64,000 bases of DNA from the NCBI RefSeq assembly GCF_007744075.1, contig NZ_CP036266.1, positions 3,395,748 to 3,459,747 on the forward strand. The letters run 5' to 3'. This DNA comes from Gimesia chilikensis (lineage in GTDB: Bacteria; Planctomycetota; Planctomycetia; Planctomycetales; Planctomycetaceae). The notes beneath the pieces were generated by a model. It had not been told where the DNA came from and did no database searches. It saw only the letters and a list, made by a program, of their open reading frames with translations. Every line of letters starts with the position of its first letter. Positions within the stretch are counted from its first letter, which is position 1. Below, in pieces: positions 26,404 to 33,922 of this stretch. A program made the translations under genes and the position numbers.

Positions 26404-26432
26404 TTGACCAAATATAGACGTATGTCTAAATT
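26404..26432 (+). promoter_or_regulatory. Putative promoter between the operators
   Basis: TTGACC at 26404-26409 and TAAATT at 26427-26432 are separated by 17 bp. The -10 overlaps operator 2, so repressor binding would block RNA polymerase. Confidence 0.5.
26414..26429 (+). promoter_or_regulatory. Operator 2 for the BlaI-like repressor
   Basis: ATAGACGTATGTCTAA keeps both TAGAC/GTCTA arms of operator 1 with an asymmetric centre. It lies 44 bp before the gene. Confidence 0.7.
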
Positions 26433-26473
26433 GGTGAGGTGTCTGATTCACCAGTTACTTCAGGAGATTTTCA

Positions 26474-26899
26474 ATGGCAAAGAATTCCAGGAGTGGTCAC
26501 TCCGATTCCCAGGATTTACCTGAGGCAGAGCTTGAAGTTCTGGCTTGCCTTTGGAATGCAGGTGCTTTGACGGCTGGCGAAATCCGAAATCAATTAGAGT
26601 CATATCGACCGATGGCTCATGGTTCGGTGCTTACACTGCTCAATCGATTGTCTGAAAAGAAGCTCGTGAAGCGAGAGAAGTCAGGACAAGGCAAATCATT
26701 TACTTACCGCGCGGCACGAGGTCCAGAATCCACTCATCGTCGAATTCTGCAGAAGCTCAGACAACGAATATTTGGCGGAAACTCAGTCGCCATTGTGGCA
26801 TCCCTGCTGGAAAGTCACCCCACCAGTCCGGAAGAAATTGAGGAACTCAAGGCTCTCATCGAACGTCTTGAACAGAATCAGAAATTGGAGGACAAATAA
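26474..26899 (+). CDS. BlaI/MecI/CopY-family transcriptional repressor
   Basis: A 141-residue winged-helix regulator. ELEVLACLWNAGALTAGEIR and SVLTLLNRLSEKKLVKREKS give the helix-turn-helix and wing of the BlaI family; the C-terminal half is helical for dimerisation (LRQRIFGGNSVAIVASLLES). Two palindromic operators lie just upstream, so autoregulation is likely. Its stop overlaps the start of the BlaR1-like gene by one base (TAATG), the usual repressor-sensor pairing. On signal, the M56 protease partner should lead to repressor cleavage; the cleavage site cannot be placed from sequence. Confidence 0.93.
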   Translation: MAKNSRSGHSDSQDLPEAELEVLACLWNAGALTAGEIRNQLESYRPMAHGSVLTLLNRLSEKKLVKREKSGQGKSFTYRAARGPESTHRRILQKLRQRIFGGNSVAIVASLLESHPTSPEEIEELKALIERLEQNQKLEDK

Positions 26900-29800
26900 T
26901 GTCCGTTGATACCATTAATTCCGTGGCCGAGGCGTGGCTCTTTATTGTGATGCACATGTTTTGGCAGTCAACTGTCGTCGCATTGCTTGTCCTGGTAGTT
27001 GTTTGCTGGAAGGATCGTATTTCAGCAAATATTCGGTATGCTTTGCTGATGCTGGCTCTGATCAAGTTTGTTGTGCCACCGTTTTTTGCGATGCCGGGTG
27101 GGATTTTCAGTCAGTGGGAAATATCAAACGGTTCTTCGGTGGAAAAGACCTCGAGTATGGTTTCCGTACTCCCGCCAGAACGTGAGAACCTGGTAGTGCC
27201 GTCTTTTGAATCAGTAACACCTGGCAGAAATGATCTGCCTGTTCCTGTCCAGAATAACCCGAAGAAAGAAGTGAGATCGACTACTGAAATAGCTGAATCC
27301 CCGGTTTCGATAATACCCTCATCATCAGTAATCCAGCAGGAACCGACGGTCAGTATTAGTCCCATTGCCTGGTTAATGATCGGCTCCCTTATCGTAACCC
27401 TGGCGTTTCTGCTGTGGATGGCGAAAAGCAGTTTTCACCTGATGCGAATCATGGCCCGTTGTAAGGATGCAGATGGTTTAATGCTGGAAGAATTCAGAGA
27501 ACTGACTCGATCAATGGGATTGCGCCGCCGCATACGTTTGCTTTTAAGTCCGGCCCCCGTGACTCCGATGGCATGTGGCCTGATTCGACCGACAGTCATT
27601 GTTCCCGCAGCAATGCTGGCTCAACTGTCGGCGACTGAGCAGCGTGCTGTTTTTGCACACGAACTGGCGCATCACCGTCGTTTTGATCCTGCTGCACTTT
27701 GGATTCAGGGTTTTATTCGCGCTCTCTGGTGGTTTCATCCATTGGTATGGATGTTGCATCGCAACATGCAACGCGTCCGAGAACAATGTTGCGATGATCT
27801 TATTGTGGTTGAGAATCTGGTTACGAAAGACGAATATTGTGCAGCATTAGTCCGTGCACTGGAGTGGTGCTCTGTGCGAACACAGATTTTGCAATTATCT
27901 GCTTTGCAGATGCGACCGCTTCAGTCTCGCATCACACGCGTCCTGAATCCACGGGTCCGTCGATCGGCCAGGTTATCAAAACTCGCCTGGGGAATCGCGA
28001 TACTCTTGAGTGCAGCCATACTTCCAGGTCTTGCTTTACGGTCTGGAGACGCTGTAGCCGATGTTCTCGCAACGAACAAAAGTGAGCAGCAAGAGAATGA
28101 CCAGGCAGTGATAGAATCGAATCCTGACCACGCCGAAATTGGTGGTTTGATTCTCGATGAGAAAGGTAATCCCGTAGAGGCAATCGTTTATTGCAGTCAG
28201 GTGATAAATAAAGTTGTTGACTTCCAGTCAACGACGACAGATGCAGATGGCCGTTTCCATTTTGATGATATTTCAGCAGATAGATGCGCATTAACAGTCG
28301 TTGCCGCAGGGAAAAGTTACACCGGCACGTACGTAACTGTTCAAGCAGGGCAGAACCAACGGAATCTGAAGCTCATTGTTTCTCGTCCCGAATCTCTGGT
28401 TCTTAATATCCAGGACAAGCAGGGAAAACCTGTTGCCGGAGTCGAGTTTTCCTACCTCAACTGGAATGTGAAGGGCGGAAGTCGATGGTGGCTTCAGCGG
28501 GAGTGGCTTGACCGAATGAAAATTGCCTGTCCCACATCAGATGCGGAGGGCAGACTTGTGATCGAAGGAATTCCAGCAGATGTCGATTGTAATGTGCTCG
28601 TCAAACACAAGGACTATGTCAACGGTTTAATCGAAAATGTCAGAACATCTAAAGAGAACACAATCACTCTGGATAAAGGAGTGCCTGTAGAAATTCAAGC
28701 AATCGAGGCAGAAACGGGGGAACCTGCGACAGAAGCCACCATCAGAATCACAGGTTATCCGAAAAGTATTAACGTAAGTAACGTTCCCGTAGATTCGGAA
28801 GGTAAGTATCGCACTCGATTCCCGATCATGTCTCATCGCGTATATATCAATGTGCGACATCCATCGCTGGCGACAACTGAATCAGCTCGAATACTTAGTG
28901 GAACGGCTCACAGTAAGTATGAATTCAAGCTATACCGTCGAGGAGCAGTGCGCGGACGTGTATTGAGCCCAGATAACCAGATGCCGTGTTCCGGAGTGCA
29001 GGTGCAACTCATCAGCAAGCGGGCAATTATTCTAAGTAGTTACACCGACAGTGAGGGACGCTTCGAAATGAACCCGCCATCCGGCAGGTTTGGAATTGTT
29101 GTTGGTTCAGGAAATGGTTTCTATGGGGAAGACAAGAATTGGAAAGACGTCCACATTAAACCTGGCGAAACGACGGAACTGGGAGATCTAAAAGCCAAAC
29201 GGCTTCCGCTGATTCGTGGGATCGTGCTATTACCGAATGGCCAACCTGCCGTCAATGCATTGGTGATGCAGGGCGATCAGCAAACTCAGTCCGTCTTAAC
29301 CGATGAGAATGGACGGTTCGAATTACAAATGGAGCATAAGCCATGGGTCGCACATATCATGGCGTGCCATTTGACTGAAAAGTTAAGCTCGGGAGTGAGT
29401 CTCTCGATTTCCAGTTTAGAGGAGGGGACTGAAGCACGCATTCAACTTGAGCCGGAAACGATGTTGAGCGGCTCAGTCGTCGACGCAGCAGGAACTCCGC
29501 TGGAAGATGTAGATGTTACACTTTGGTCAGTCTATGGTGATAAAAAAAGAAGTGAATCCAGAAGACTCTCGACCCATAAAACTGATGCTTCAGGTGAATT
29601 TCGCAGTTGGGGACTAAGCAGACATCAAAAGTATCAGGCATTGGTCAGCGTAACGCGCAATACCAATTTACCTGGATTCGCCAGCGTCAAATCTGATATG
29701 ACTCAACTTACAAAACCAGTACAACGCCTGGCACCAATCAAAGTTGATTCCCAGATCTATCAAGATCCTAGTCAACCCCCGTCTTCGGCTGCGGAGATCG

Positions 29801-30207
29801 TGTGCCGTGACTGGATCAATTCGGACGAACTGAATCTGGATACACTCCGCGGCAAAGTCGTCTTACTGGACTTCTGGGCCACATGGTGTGGACCTTGTAT
29901 GGCAGATTTGCCCAGGCTTCAATTGGCGCATGAGCTTTACGGGGAAAAAGGATTGGTGATTATTGGCCTTCACCATAATTCAGTTCCAACAGACGAAGTC
30001 AGAGAGTTCGTAAAAAAACGGGGACTGACCTTTCCCATAGGACTCGATACTTTGTCTGGTGAAACGTGCGGGAATTATAATGTGAACAGCTATCCGACGA
30101 AGATCCTGATTGGCCGTGACGGAAGAGTCGTTGCAACGCAAATCAGCACTGCCGAGTTACTGCCGATTCTTCGAAGTAATGTCCTCTATCACAACGATCA
30201 GAAATAG
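26899..30207 (+). CDS. BlaR1/MecR1-like M56 metalloprotease fused to regulatory-like repeats and a TlpA-type thioredoxin
   Basis: A 1102-residue membrane sensor-protease. Transmembrane helices are seen near residues 13-36, 46-62 and 154-176, and a further one near 368-383. The M56 zinc motif HELAHH is at 254-259, with the downstream EQCCDD. In place of BlaR1's penicillin-binding sensor there are several beta-sandwich repeats from about 410 to 960 (GGLILDEKGNPVEAIVY, RGRVLSPDNQMPCSGVQV, RGIVLLPNGQPAVNALVM, SGSVVDAAGTPLEDVDV). A C-terminal thioredoxin-like domain (VLLDFWATWCGPCMADLPRL, about 987-1006) has an intact CGPC redox pair. The extracytoplasmic part probably senses an envelope ligand or redox state; signal unknown. 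Translationally coupled to the repressor. Confidence 0.93.
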   Translation: MSVDTINSVAEAWLFIVMHMFWQSTVVALLVLVVVCWKDRISANIRYALLMLALIKFVVPPFFAMPGGIFSQWEISNGSSVEKTSSMVSVLPPERENLVVPSFESVTPGRNDLPVPVQNNPKKEVRSTTEIAESPVSIIPSSSVIQQEPTVSISPIAWLMIGSLIVTLAFLLWMAKSSFHLMRIMARCKDADGLMLEEFRELTRSMGLRRRIRLLLSPAPVTPMACGLIRPTVIVPAAMLAQLSATEQRAVFAHELAHHRRFDPAALWIQGFIRALWWFHPLVWMLHRNMQRVREQCCDDLIVVENLVTKDEYCAALVRALEWCSVRTQILQLSALQMRPLQSRITRVLNPRVRRSARLSKLAWGIAILLSAAILPGLALRSGDAVADVLATNKSEQQENDQAVIESNPDHAEIGGLILDEKGNPVEAIVYCSQVINKVVDFQSTTTDADGRFHFDDISADRCALTVVAAGKSYTGTYVTVQAGQNQRNLKLIVSRPESLVLNIQDKQGKPVAGVEFSYLNWNVKGGSRWWLQREWLDRMKIACPTSDAEGRLVIEGIPADVDCNVLVKHKDYVNGLIENVRTSKENTITLDKGVPVEIQAIEAETGEPATEATIRITGYPKSINVSNVPVDSEGKYRTRFPIMSHRVYINVRHPSLATTESARILSGTAHSKYEFKLYRRGAVRGRVLSPDNQMPCSGVQVQLISKRAIILSSYTDSEGRFEMNPPSGRFGIVVGSGNGFYGEDKNWKDVHIKPGETTELGDLKAKRLPLIRGIVLLPNGQPAVNALVMQGDQQTQSVLTDENGRFELQMEHKPWVAHIMACHLTEKLSSGVSLSISSLEEGTEARIQLEPETMLSGSVVDAAGTPLEDVDVTLWSVYGDKKRSESRRLSTHKTDASGEFRSWGLSRHQKYQALVSVTRNTNLPGFASVKSDMTQLTKPVQRLAPIKVDSQIYQDPSQPPSSAAEIVCRDWINSDELNLDTLRGKVVLLDFWATWCGPCMADLPRLQLAHELYGEKGLVIIGLHHNSVPTDEVREFVKKRGLTFPIGLDTLSGETCGNYNVNSYPTKILIGRDGRVVATQISTAELLPILRSNVLYHNDQK

Positions 30208-30444
30208 ATTGAATGCGCGAACTTTGAATTATGCCTGAATCCGCTAAAGAGTATGAGTTCTTCATGTGTGTTTAACGTTCGTTTTCGCGGAATACTGGCG
30301 AATTAGTGGTTACCACACTGAAATTCACAGACTGATTCCCATGAACTCATCTCTGAAATCAAAGTACCGGATTGCCGTGAAATCAGAGGTTAATGATACG
30401 GCACTTTCGTACCATCTTCGCTGCGAGTTCCCCTTCGTCCCGCC

Positions 30445-30486
30445 GTCGCGTCAGCCTGCACCCCTGCCTGGCTGAGGTGGCGACAG
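30445..30486 (+). repeat. Structured short repeat, copy 2
   Basis: GTCGCGTCAGCC and GGCTGAGGTGGCGAC form nested arms (GTCGC/GCGAC and TCAGCC/GGCTGA). The first arm resembles 22624-22641, where the paired bases have changed partly in step. Confidence 0.4.
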
Positions 30487-30518
30487 GATGATGATGCTTT
30501 CAATCAGCGAACACCAAC

Positions 30519-30559
30519 AAAAAAACGCCTGAACCCCAAGTTGGGATTCAGGCGTTTTT
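30519..30559 (+). terminator. Bidirectional terminator between the BlaR1-like gene and tRNA
   Basis: A 29-nt near-perfect dyad (CGCCTGAACCCCAA / TTGGGATTCAGGCG) has AAAAAAA on one side and TTTTT on the other, so it can end both the plus-strand blaR1-like transcript and the minus-strand tRNA transcript. Confidence 0.85.
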
Positions 30560-30593
30560 GATTTTCTCAAAGTGTCAATGACTGACACTAAAG

Positions 30594-30667
30594 TAGCGGT
30601 GGAGGGACTCGAACCCCCGACACGCGGATTATGATTCCGCTGCTCTAACCAACTGAGCTACACCGCC
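30594..30667 (-). tRNA. tRNA with CAT anticodon (Met, possibly Ile2)
   Basis: A 74-nt cloverleaf on the minus strand: acceptor GGCGGTG pairing with CACCGCT (G1-U72 wobble), D arm GCTCAGTTGGTTAGAGC, anticodon stem GCGGA/TCCGC with loop ATCATAA (anticodon CAT), T arm with TTCGAGT, discriminator A73; CCA not encoded. Elongator Met is the likeliest identity, but tRNA-Ile2 with a lysidine-modified CAT cannot be excluded by eye. Its 3' half recurs in decayed form at 24906-24954. Confidence 0.95.
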
Positions 30668-30948
30668 GGATGGTGTGGGCGTCTGTGCTGAGACAGACAC
30701 TCCTATCCTAGTGGAAGTTCGGTGGGGAGAAAAGGTTTCTCCGGTGCTAACTTCCTTAGATATCTCACGTTATCGGCAAAAAAGCCGTTGAGAAGTCGCA
30801 AGATTAACAAATTATTGTTAGTACGCAAGTCAACCGCCGTTTTCATTCGAAAATGTCGCAGAAATTCGTTGATTGTGGGGCTTTTCCGGGGGCGTTATAC
30901 TCGAATCTGCTCATTTGATACCCCTGAATCTCGCTCTGGAGTGCCCGC

Positions 30949-32106
30949 ATGATGAAATCGCTCGCGTTCGGTCTGGTTCTCTCGCTCCCGTTCCTCTCGG
31001 CGGCCCCTCTCCCGGCAGCGGCACCTGCGGAAACACCCCCTGCCCTTGAGACGATCACACGGACGACCGTGTTTGAGAAAGGGGAAGCCGGCTATCACGG
31101 GTTTCGGATCCCGGCGCTGCTGGTGACACCGAAGGGAACGCTGCTGGCGTTTGCTGAGGCGCGGAAGAACAATCTGGGCGACAGCGGTGATATTGATCTG
31201 GTGCTCAAGCGGAGCAGCGACAACGGGAAGACCTGGTCTCCCCTGGCAGTGCTGTGGAATGACGGGGAGAACACCTGCGGGAATCCCTGTCCGGTGGTGG
31301 ATGAGTCGACCGGACGGATCTGGCTGCCGCTGACCTGGAATCATGGCAAGGACCATGAGAAGCAGATCAAGGCGCAGGCCGGATTGGATACGCGGCGGGT
31401 CTATATGAGTTATTCCGATGATGACGGTCAGACCTGGAAGCCGCCTTACGAAGTGACCGAGACGACCAAGAAGCCGGAGTGGACCTGGTATGCAACCGGG
31501 CCGGGCAACGGGATTCAACTGACGCAGGGACCGCACAAAGGGCGGCTGGTGATTCCCTGTGATCATAATGTGACGCTGGACGGTAAGGTGGTGCGGCGGT
31601 CGCATGCGATTTACTCGGACGATCATGGCCAGACGTGGCAGTTGAGTGAACCGATCGGCGAGATGACGAATGAATGTGCGGTCGTGGAACTGGGCGACGG
31701 TCGGTTGCAGATGAATATGCGGAGCTATCACGGCAAGAACCGGCGGGCGATTGCATATTCCGACGATGGCGGGACGACCTGGTCTGAGGTGACGCTCGAT
31801 CCGACGCTGATTGAGCCGGTCTGCCAGGCGAGCCTGATTCGCGTCTCGTTTCCCAAATATGGAACGCCGGGGCAGATTCTGTTCAGCAACCCTGGCAGTC
31901 AAAAACGGGAGAAGATGACGGTTCGGTTGAGCAAAGACGATGGGCAGACGTGGGTGGCGTCGCGACTGGTAACGCCGGGTTCAGCCGCGTATTCCTCTCT
32001 GGCTTTGTTGAAAAATGGTCAGGCGGGGCTGTTGTATGAGCGGGACCGTTATCAGAAAATCGAATTCGTCGCGTTTGATTTAAAACATTTTACTGCCGGA
32101 CGTTAG
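30949..32106 (+). CDS. Secreted exo-alpha-sialidase-like (BNR repeat) protein
   Basis: A 385-residue secreted protein (signal peptide LAFGLVLSLPFLSAAPLPAA). The FRIP motif (GFRIPALLV, about 51-59) and at least five Asp boxes (SSDNGKTW, SDDDGQTW, SDDHGQTW, SDDGGTTW, SKDDGQTW) define the six-bladed sialidase propeller. A nucleophile Tyr/Glu pair is likely in the ECAVVELGDG and late YSSLALL regions. Release of sialic or related nonulosonic acids from glycans is the family activity; many planctomycete homologues act on unknown substrates. Single gene on the plus strand. Confidence 0.92.
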   Translation: MMKSLAFGLVLSLPFLSAAPLPAAAPAETPPALETITRTTVFEKGEAGYHGFRIPALLVTPKGTLLAFAEARKNNLGDSGDIDLVLKRSSDNGKTWSPLAVLWNDGENTCGNPCPVVDESTGRIWLPLTWNHGKDHEKQIKAQAGLDTRRVYMSYSDDDGQTWKPPYEVTETTKKPEWTWYATGPGNGIQLTQGPHKGRLVIPCDHNVTLDGKVVRRSHAIYSDDHGQTWQLSEPIGEMTNECAVVELGDGRLQMNMRSYHGKNRRAIAYSDDGGTTWSEVTLDPTLIEPVCQASLIRVSFPKYGTPGQILFSNPGSQKREKMTVRLSKDDGQTWVASRLVTPGSAAYSSLALLKNGQAGLLYERDRYQKIEFVAFDLKHFTAGR

Positions 32107-32252
32107 GTTGTGGTGTGGATCTGGTTTAGAGACTGCGTCCAGACTACAGCGAATCACCGGGGCTAATGCCCTGCGGCTAATGGCTATATAAGTTAGCAGG
32201 TGTCCCCTCGCTGGGGCGCCTTACTATTTTCTGAAAGATAAAGTGACCGCCG

Positions 32253-33485
32253 ATGGATACATTACTTGATCGTTTTCTGCGTTATGTCAAAGTGGATACC
32301 CAGTCGGACGAAACCAGTCCCTCGTTTCCGAGCACGAAGAAGCAGCTGGATCTGAGCCGGATGCTGTGTGAAGAGTGCAAGCAACTGGGGCTGGAAGATG
32401 TGACGATCAGTGAGTACGGCATCGTGATGGCGACGATTCCTGGTACGGTCGAAGGGGATGTGCCAGCCATCGGCTGGGTGGCCCACGTGGATACGTCTCC
32501 TGAATTTTCCGGGACGAATGTGAAGCCGGTTGTGCATGAGAACTATGACGGGAGCGATCTGGTGCTGCCCGGCGATACATCGCGTGTGCTGCGGGTCAGC
32601 GAGGAGCCCCGGTTGAAAGAGATGGTGGGTAAAACCGTGATCACCACCGACGGGACTACGCTACTGGGAGCCGATGATAAATCGGGCGTGGCCGTGATGA
32701 TGTCGGCGGCAGCGCACCTGATGAGCGATCGCTCGATTGCCCATGGTCCGATTCGGCTCTGCTTTACCTGTGATGAAGAGATTGGCCGCGGGATTGAAAA
32801 ACTGGACCTGGATGTGTTCGGCGTCTGCTGTGCTTACACATTGGACAGTGACGGCAGTGGTCGCATCGATTCCGAGACCTTCTCGGCTGATCAGGCGGTG
32901 ATTACCGTGCGGGGCGTGAATACGCATCCTTCGGTCGGTAAAGGTGTGATGGTGAATGCGATTCGGATTCTGAGTGATCTGATCTCATCCTTGCCGACCG
33001 AAACACTGAGCCCGGAAACGACGGACGGCCGCGACGGGTTTATTCACCCCTATCATATTGAAGGGGGCGTGGCGGAAGCGTCGGCCCGGCTGATCCTGCG
33101 TGATTTTGAAACGGAGAAACTGGCCGAGTATGCCGGCCTGCTGGATTCACTGGCGCAGCCGCTGCGCGAGAAATATCCGCGGGCGGAAATCAAGATCGAC
33201 GTGCATAAGCAGTACCGCAACATGCGGGACGGTCTGGGTAAGGAACCGCGGGCGCTGGAGAAAGCGATTGAAGCGACGCGCGCTGCGGGGCTGGAGCCGA
33301 ACCTGAATATCATCCGCGGTGGAACCGATGGCAGCCTGCTGACCGAAAAGGGGCTGCCGACGCCGAACCTTTCCAGCGGTCAACACAATCCGCATTCCCC
33401 CCTGGAATGGACGACCGTGGAAGAGATGGAGAAGGCCGTTGATGTTTTAGTGCAACTTGCGATTCTCTGGGGCCAGGAACGTTGA
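32253..33485 (+). CDS. pepT: Peptidase T (tripeptide aminopeptidase)
   Basis: A 410-residue M20B metallopeptidase that removes the N-terminal residue from tripeptides in the cytoplasm. Seen: VDTQSDE near the N-terminus, the first zinc ligand region WVAHVDTSPEFSG (His about 77), LLGADDKSGVAVMM with the bridging Asp, TCDEEIGRG with the catalytic Glu pair, the dimerisation domain around TVRGVNTHPSVGKG, and the final zinc ligand in LSSGQHNPHSPLEW. Length and motif order match E. coli PepT. No operon partner. Confidence 0.96.
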   Translation: MDTLLDRFLRYVKVDTQSDETSPSFPSTKKQLDLSRMLCEECKQLGLEDVTISEYGIVMATIPGTVEGDVPAIGWVAHVDTSPEFSGTNVKPVVHENYDGSDLVLPGDTSRVLRVSEEPRLKEMVGKTVITTDGTTLLGADDKSGVAVMMSAAAHLMSDRSIAHGPIRLCFTCDEEIGRGIEKLDLDVFGVCCAYTLDSDGSGRIDSETFSADQAVITVRGVNTHPSVGKGVMVNAIRILSDLISSLPTETLSPETTDGRDGFIHPYHIEGGVAEASARLILRDFETEKLAEYAGLLDSLAQPLREKYPRAEIKIDVHKQYRNMRDGLGKEPRALEKAIEATRAAGLEPNLNIIRGGTDGSLLTEKGLPTPNLSSGQHNPHSPLEWTTVEEMEKAVDVLVQLAILWGQER

Positions 33486-33922
33486 AGTTTTTCTTGTCCA
33501 GTTGAGGATTTCTGGCAACGTCCCCGCATTTTTTTCGAAACACGCCGATCAGCTTCCGGTTATTCCGCCTGTGGAAACTGGTGAATTCAACCAGACCTTG
33601 TGCATTCTGCTGCGCCTGATGTGGCAACGAGTTAAGACGATTCGCATCTGAAGGGAATCGGGCGACGGCGTGCTGTTCTCCTGTCTGTTATTTAAGCTGT
33701 AGCGATTGTGGTGATTGTACCACATCTTCGTGAAAACGATTGTTTGACCACCGTTTTTTTGTGGCTTATGTTAAACATATCGGCAAGCTACCTGTTTAAA
33801 TAATCGCTGTGCATTGACGTGTGCAGCGCTGTTTGGTGTTTCGCATTTCGTTTACTTGTGATGAGCCCTGATTGTGGTGGCCTTCAAGTACGAATTACGT
33901 GCATCGACATAGAGGGGGAACA
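33486..33922. other. Intergenic region upstream of the S41 protease
   Basis: About 437 bp without a supported gene. A small TGTGGT/ACCACA inverted repeat lies at 33707-33724 and the stretch to 33810 is AT-rich, fitting a promoter for the S41 protease gene. Confidence 0.4.

Larger units (their letters stand above)
25911..26473. other. Divergent intergenic region with BlaI-type control site
   Basis: AT-rich. The part next to 26474 carries two palindromic operators and a promoter (entered separately). The 25980-26370 part has poly-A stretches but no recognisable gene. Confidence 0.5.
30208..30593. other. Intergenic region between the BlaR1-like gene and the tRNA
   Basis: It contains a structured short repeat near 30445 and a bidirectional terminator at 30519-30559. 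A 69-codon frame at 30266-30475 has no family resemblance and is not called. Confidence 0.5.

Noticed and set aside
26899..30207. Reading the BlaI/BlaR1 pair as a beta-lactam resistance operon
   Set aside because: No penicillin-binding sensor domain and no beta-lactamase gene are present.
30895..31902. Minus-strand frame of 335 codons rich in Arg, Pro and His
   Set aside because: Shadow of the sialidase gene caused by its GC-rich codons.
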